Shown in pieces: positions 5,788 to 7,285 of a DNA stretch of 7,285 nt. Numbering within the stretch: the stretch's first letter is position 1; every line of letters begins with the position of its first letter. The notes under the pieces were generated by a model that saw only the letters and a program-made list of their open reading frames with translations, did no database searches and was not told the origin of the DNA. This stretch comes from an uncultured Candidatus Peregrinibacteria bacterium. Its GTDB lineage: Bacteria; Patescibacteriota; Gracilibacteria; Peribacterales; Peribacteraceae. Position numbers and translations under genes: made by a program. The stretch lies in the NCBI GenBank assembly GCA_903822115.1, contig CAIJNU010000063.1, forward strand, positions 1-7,285, read 5' to 3'.

Positions 5788-6009
5788 ATGAATACCTCCC
5801 AGTGCATATCATTGGATTGCTCCACCTTCCCTCTCTCCAATGAGACGGAGAGTCGTCTCTTGGCGCTTGTGGGATGGATGAAGAGCAATCCGTATCCCGC
5901 AAATTTTGCCGTCACGCTTCCATCCCTTCGTACGGGAGAGGGGAAAGTTTTGCTCAGCTCACTGCTCTCACTCGGCTGCCGAGTCACGACGAAAACGCAC
6001 TGCAGATGA
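5788..6009 (+). CDS. Tentative 73-aa hypothetical protein
   Basis: Not recognised and possibly not a gene. The product starts MNTSQCISLDCSTF, has no membrane helix or signal peptide, contains four Cys (CISLDC near the start, LGCRV and HCR near the end) and a middle LLALVGWMKSNPYPANF segment. Points in favour: a promoter-like pair just upstream, a pyrimidine leader (ACTTCACCTTTCT) before the ATG like the other starts in this window, and a third-codon-position preference for C/G. Points against: the unusual composition, no visible family, and a longer open frame on the opposite strand over the same bases (5778-6215), so openness alone is weak evidence. The in-frame ATG at 5752 would put the start upstream of the -10 box, so I prefer 5788. 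Confidence 0.33.
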   Translation: MNTSQCISLDCSTFPLSNETESRLLALVGWMKSNPYPANFAVTLPSLRTGEGKVLLSSLLSLGCRVTTKTHCR

Positions 6010-6039
6010 TTGCGACATGTGTGCGGTATGAAGTCATGG

Positions 6040-6067
6040 TTTACCCGAGGAAGGAATGCTGTACACT
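6040..6067 (+). promoter_or_regulatory. Candidate promoter for the pilin pair
   Basis: TTTACC (6040-6045), a 16-base spacer and TACACT (6062-6067), 4 of 6 matches each. The predicted start near 6074 gives a leader of about 35 bases to the ATG at 6109. The same TACACT -10 occurs before the tRNA and before the 73-aa ORF. Confidence 0.4.
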
Positions 6068-6108
6068 TTTTTAACGATACATCGCTTTGCAGTTTCCGTT
6101 TCTCACGT

Positions 6109-6615
6109 ATGCATTTCTCATTCTCTTCCTGTCGTCGCGGATTCACGCTTCTGGAGTTGCTCATGGTGGTCGGCGTCATCGTTATCGTCATTTCCATCGC
6201 TGTCCTCGCCATCAATCCGGATCAACGACTTGGTCAGGCGCGAAATGATCAGCGCCGTAGCGATCTTAGCGCCATACTCAATGCCTTCTACCAGTATTCT
6301 CTCCATCACAACGGAACGTTTCCGGTGGCGCTTACTTCCAAAGATCAGGAGATTTGCAAATCCAAATCCGATTGGTCGTACGGCATTCCCTATGATTGCA
6401 AGGGGCTTTTGAGTCTGGAGAGCCTCACGGGATCCTACCTCGTGAAAGTTCCGATGGATCCGCTTCTTTCAGATTCCAGTCATCGGAAGTACCGCGGGAC
6501 GTGGTATCGCATACGTAAGGGTGCCACTGACAATAGGATCACCGTGACGTCCTCAGGGTCGCTTCTGGAATCCGTTTCTTCCGGCAAGCCACAGGAAATT
6601 TCTGTTTCGCACTGA
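6109..6615 (+). CDS. Type IV pilin-like protein (prepilin leader), first copy
   Basis: A 168-aa prepilin. The 11-residue leader MHFSFSSCRRG ends in RRG, and the peptidase cut falls before FTLLELLMVV, with Phe at +1 and the conserved Glu at +5 (residue 16). The hydrophobic stalk helix continues to about residue 36 and leads into QARNDQRRSDLSAILNAFYQY. The globular part has EIC (Cys83) and YDC (Cys97), then LTGSYLVKVPMDP and a final WYRIRKG...RITVTSSG strand region. The stalk and the ICK...LTG.YL..(V/I)P.DP pattern are those of the short pilins common in Patescibacteria. After PilD-type processing it should assemble into a pilus or pseudopilus, probably for attachment or DNA uptake (family knowledge). 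I chose 6109 over the ATG at 6010 because a 44-residue leader would be abnormal for a prepilin. The second pilin gene follows after 29 bases. No Shine-Dalgarno box. Confidence 0.9.
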   Translation: MHFSFSSCRRGFTLLELLMVVGVIVIVISIAVLAINPDQRLGQARNDQRRSDLSAILNAFYQYSLHHNGTFPVALTSKDQEICKSKSDWSYGIPYDCKGLLSLESLTGSYLVKVPMDPLLSDSSHRKYRGTWYRIRKGATDNRITVTSSGSLLESVSSGKPQEISVSH

Positions 6616-6644
6616 TCGTTCTTTTTCCATTTCTCTCCTTCGCC

Positions 6645-7154
6645 ATGTTCCGCACACTTTCCGCTCGTCGTCGTGGTTTCACGTTCGTCGAAGTCCTTCT
6701 CGTTCTCGCCATTGTCGGTATTCTCGTCATGATTGTCTACGTTGCGCTCAATCCCAGCAAACAGCTTGGGGACAGCCGAAATACGCAACGCCGCAGTGAT
6801 CTCAGTGCCATCATGAATGCGGTGTACCAGTACTACCTCGATAAGGGGGAATTTCCCAAGGGCATTCCCGTCGCTCCCGCCCCCGCGAAGGAAATCTGCA
6901 GGGACAAGAAATTTTCTATGCACCGATGTGATCCCGCAAAACAAGTGCTCCTCGATGCGCTTTCCGGCGCGTACCTTCCCGCCATGCCTGAAGACCCGCA
7001 GAGGGGAGATTCATCCTTCACTTCCGTGAATTCCGGCTCCGGGACGTATTACTACATTTTTCAAGACAGCCAAGGGAGGATTTCTCTCACGGCTCCCGGC
7101 GGAGAAACGTTGGATGGTTCGGAGAATAGGACGAACATCACCGTGACACGGTGA
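6645..7154 (+). CDS. Type IV pilin-like protein (prepilin leader), second copy
   Basis: A 169-aa prepilin, clearly a paralogue of the one before it. The leader MFRTLSARRRG also has 11 residues, and the mature protein starts FTFVEVLLVLAIVGILV with Glu at +5. The stalk runs through NPSKQLGDSRNTQRR and SDLSAIMNAVYQYYLDKGEFP. The globular part has a Pro/Ala linker (VAPAPAKE), a closer Cys pair (Cys85, Cys95), LSGAYLPAMPEDP, TYYYIF and GRISLTAP. It ends NITVTR. It is probably co-transcribed with the first pilin gene. The leader CATTTCTCTCCTTCGCC lacks a Shine-Dalgarno box. Its last 17 bases overlap the convergent minus-strand gene. No assembly ATPase, platform protein or prepilin peptidase is visible, so the machinery must lie elsewhere. 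Confidence 0.92.
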   Translation: MFRTLSARRRGFTFVEVLLVLAIVGILVMIVYVALNPSKQLGDSRNTQRRSDLSAIMNAVYQYYLDKGEFPKGIPVAPAPAKEICRDKKFSMHRCDPAKQVLLDALSGAYLPAMPEDPQRGDSSFTSVNSGSGTYYYIFQDSQGRISLTAPGGETLDGSENRTNITVTR

Positions 7155-7155
7155 T
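7137..7155. repeat. 19-base perfect palindrome over two convergent stop codons
   Basis: ATCACCGTG (7137-7145) and CACGGTGAT (7147-7155) are exact inverted copies around a single A. The plus-strand TGA of the second pilin (7152-7154) and the minus-strand TGA of the incoming gene (7138-7140) occupy mirror positions, and the proteins end ITVTR and ITVSR. With a one-base centre it would not form a good hairpin without opening inner pairs, and no T-run follows. Confidence 0.85.
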
Positions 7156-7284
7156 CGCGGGTTGCGTCTTCTTCATCAGCAGCATCATGGCCAGTGCGCT
7201 CAGGAGTATGGCGACCCACAGTTCGGGTCCGCTCTGCGGTTGCTGCGGTGGAAGGGACGGGGCTCCGGAATGGAGAGAGGTCGA
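7138..7284 (-). CDS. C-terminal membrane anchor of a partial surface protein
   Basis: Only the last 48 residues are visible; the gene enters from the right edge on the minus strand. They contain a flexible Pro/Gln/Ser-rich linker (GAPSLPPQQPQSGPE), one hydrophobic helix (LWVAILLSALAMMLLM), then KK and a short tail ending ITVSR. A Pro-rich linker, one C-terminal helix and basic residues is the usual end of a protein exported and held in the membrane by its C-terminus, common among large surface or secreted Patescibacteria proteins. The main domain lies outside the window, so no function can be given. The stop overlaps the second pilin gene by 17 bases in convergent orientation. Confidence 0.68.
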   Translation of the reverse strand, partial: STSLHSGAPSLPPQQPQSGPELWVAILLSALAMMLLMKKTQPAITVSR

Positions 7285-7285
7285 G

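Larger units (their letters stand above)
5547..6108. other. 562-base stretch between tRNA-Tyr and the pilin genes
   Basis: I see no well-supported gene here. It holds a hairpin just after the tRNA (5556-5575), a distant inverted repeat GCTCCGC/GCGGAGC (5574-5580 with 5653-5659), a T-rich stretch (5723-5735) after a small GCG-TCAA-CGC stem that could be a weak terminator, a GTGTAC/GTACAC hairpin (5752-5767), two candidate plus-strand promoters and one tentative short ORF (5788-6009). Confidence 0.6.

Noticed and set aside
5778..6215. 145-aa minus-strand ORF opposite the 73-aa ORF and pilin start
   Set aside because: Its N-terminal third is antisense to the pilin leader and stalk (Met/Thr-rich low-complexity peptide). 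No leader or promoter was seen. I could not fully exclude its downstream part.
6480..6944. 154-aa minus-strand ORF across the two pilin genes
   Set aside because: It is antisense to two well-supported prepilins and has the Asp/Glu/Asn-rich look of a shadow frame.
1..7285. Recoded UGA (Gly) as in Gracilibacteria
   Set aside because: TGA closes most genes here at sensible places, including the ATGA overlap and homologous C-termini in the array, so the standard code fits.
1..7285. CRISPR array, insertion sequence or defence genes
   Set aside because: No regularly spaced identical repeats, transposase, nuclease or terminal inverted repeats of IS size were seen. The repetition in the array is at the protein level.

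Overview
The window looks like a chromosomal segment of an uncultured bacterium, most likely from the Candidate Phyla Radiation (Patescibacteria; Peribacteria or Peregrinibacteria-like is my best guess). Supporting this are two short type IV pilin-like proteins with the ERS/QRRSDLSAI-type stalk and C-terminal pattern common in that group, several small membrane-anchored proteins with no recognisable family, and a P/Q-rich surface-protein tail ending in one membrane helix. Most genes close with TGA, so the standard bacterial code is in use and not the UGA=Gly code of Gracilibacteria. The taxonomic call is inference.

Layout. Bases 2-148 (+) are the 3' end of a short-chain dehydrogenase/reductase gene. 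It converges on a block of six minus-strand genes at 180-5277, read from right to left. All six encode paralogous proteins: a short hydrophilic N-terminus, one membrane helix, then one or two copies of a helical repeat of about 72 residues built around a conserved Cys-Leu. Four members carry two repeats (about 308-327 aa). Two adjacent, ATGA-coupled members carry one repeat each. I do not recognise the family and assign no function. Three members have good sigma-70-type promoters of their own (upstream of 5277, 3110 and 2109).

Bases 5278-5460 form a divergent control region with a promoter for the array on one side and one for a class II tRNA-Tyr (GTA anticodon, 5461-5546, CCA encoded) on the other, plus an 8-bp dyad over the tRNA promoter's -35 box. 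Bases 5547-6108 hold hairpins, two candidate promoters with TACACT -10 boxes and one doubtful 73-aa ORF. Then come two tandem prepilin-like genes (6109-6615 and 6645-7154, +). From the right edge a minus-strand gene enters whose C-terminus is a membrane anchor (7138-7284). Its stop codon lies inside the last codons of the second pilin gene, in a 19-base perfect palindrome.

Two features stand out. The first is the expanded family of membrane-anchored, single-Cys repeat proteins, which is the best candidate for an undescribed system. The second is that no gene start here has a Shine-Dalgarno purine box. The leaders are instead pyrimidine-rich (CTCCC, CCTCC, CCCCT) right up to the ATG.
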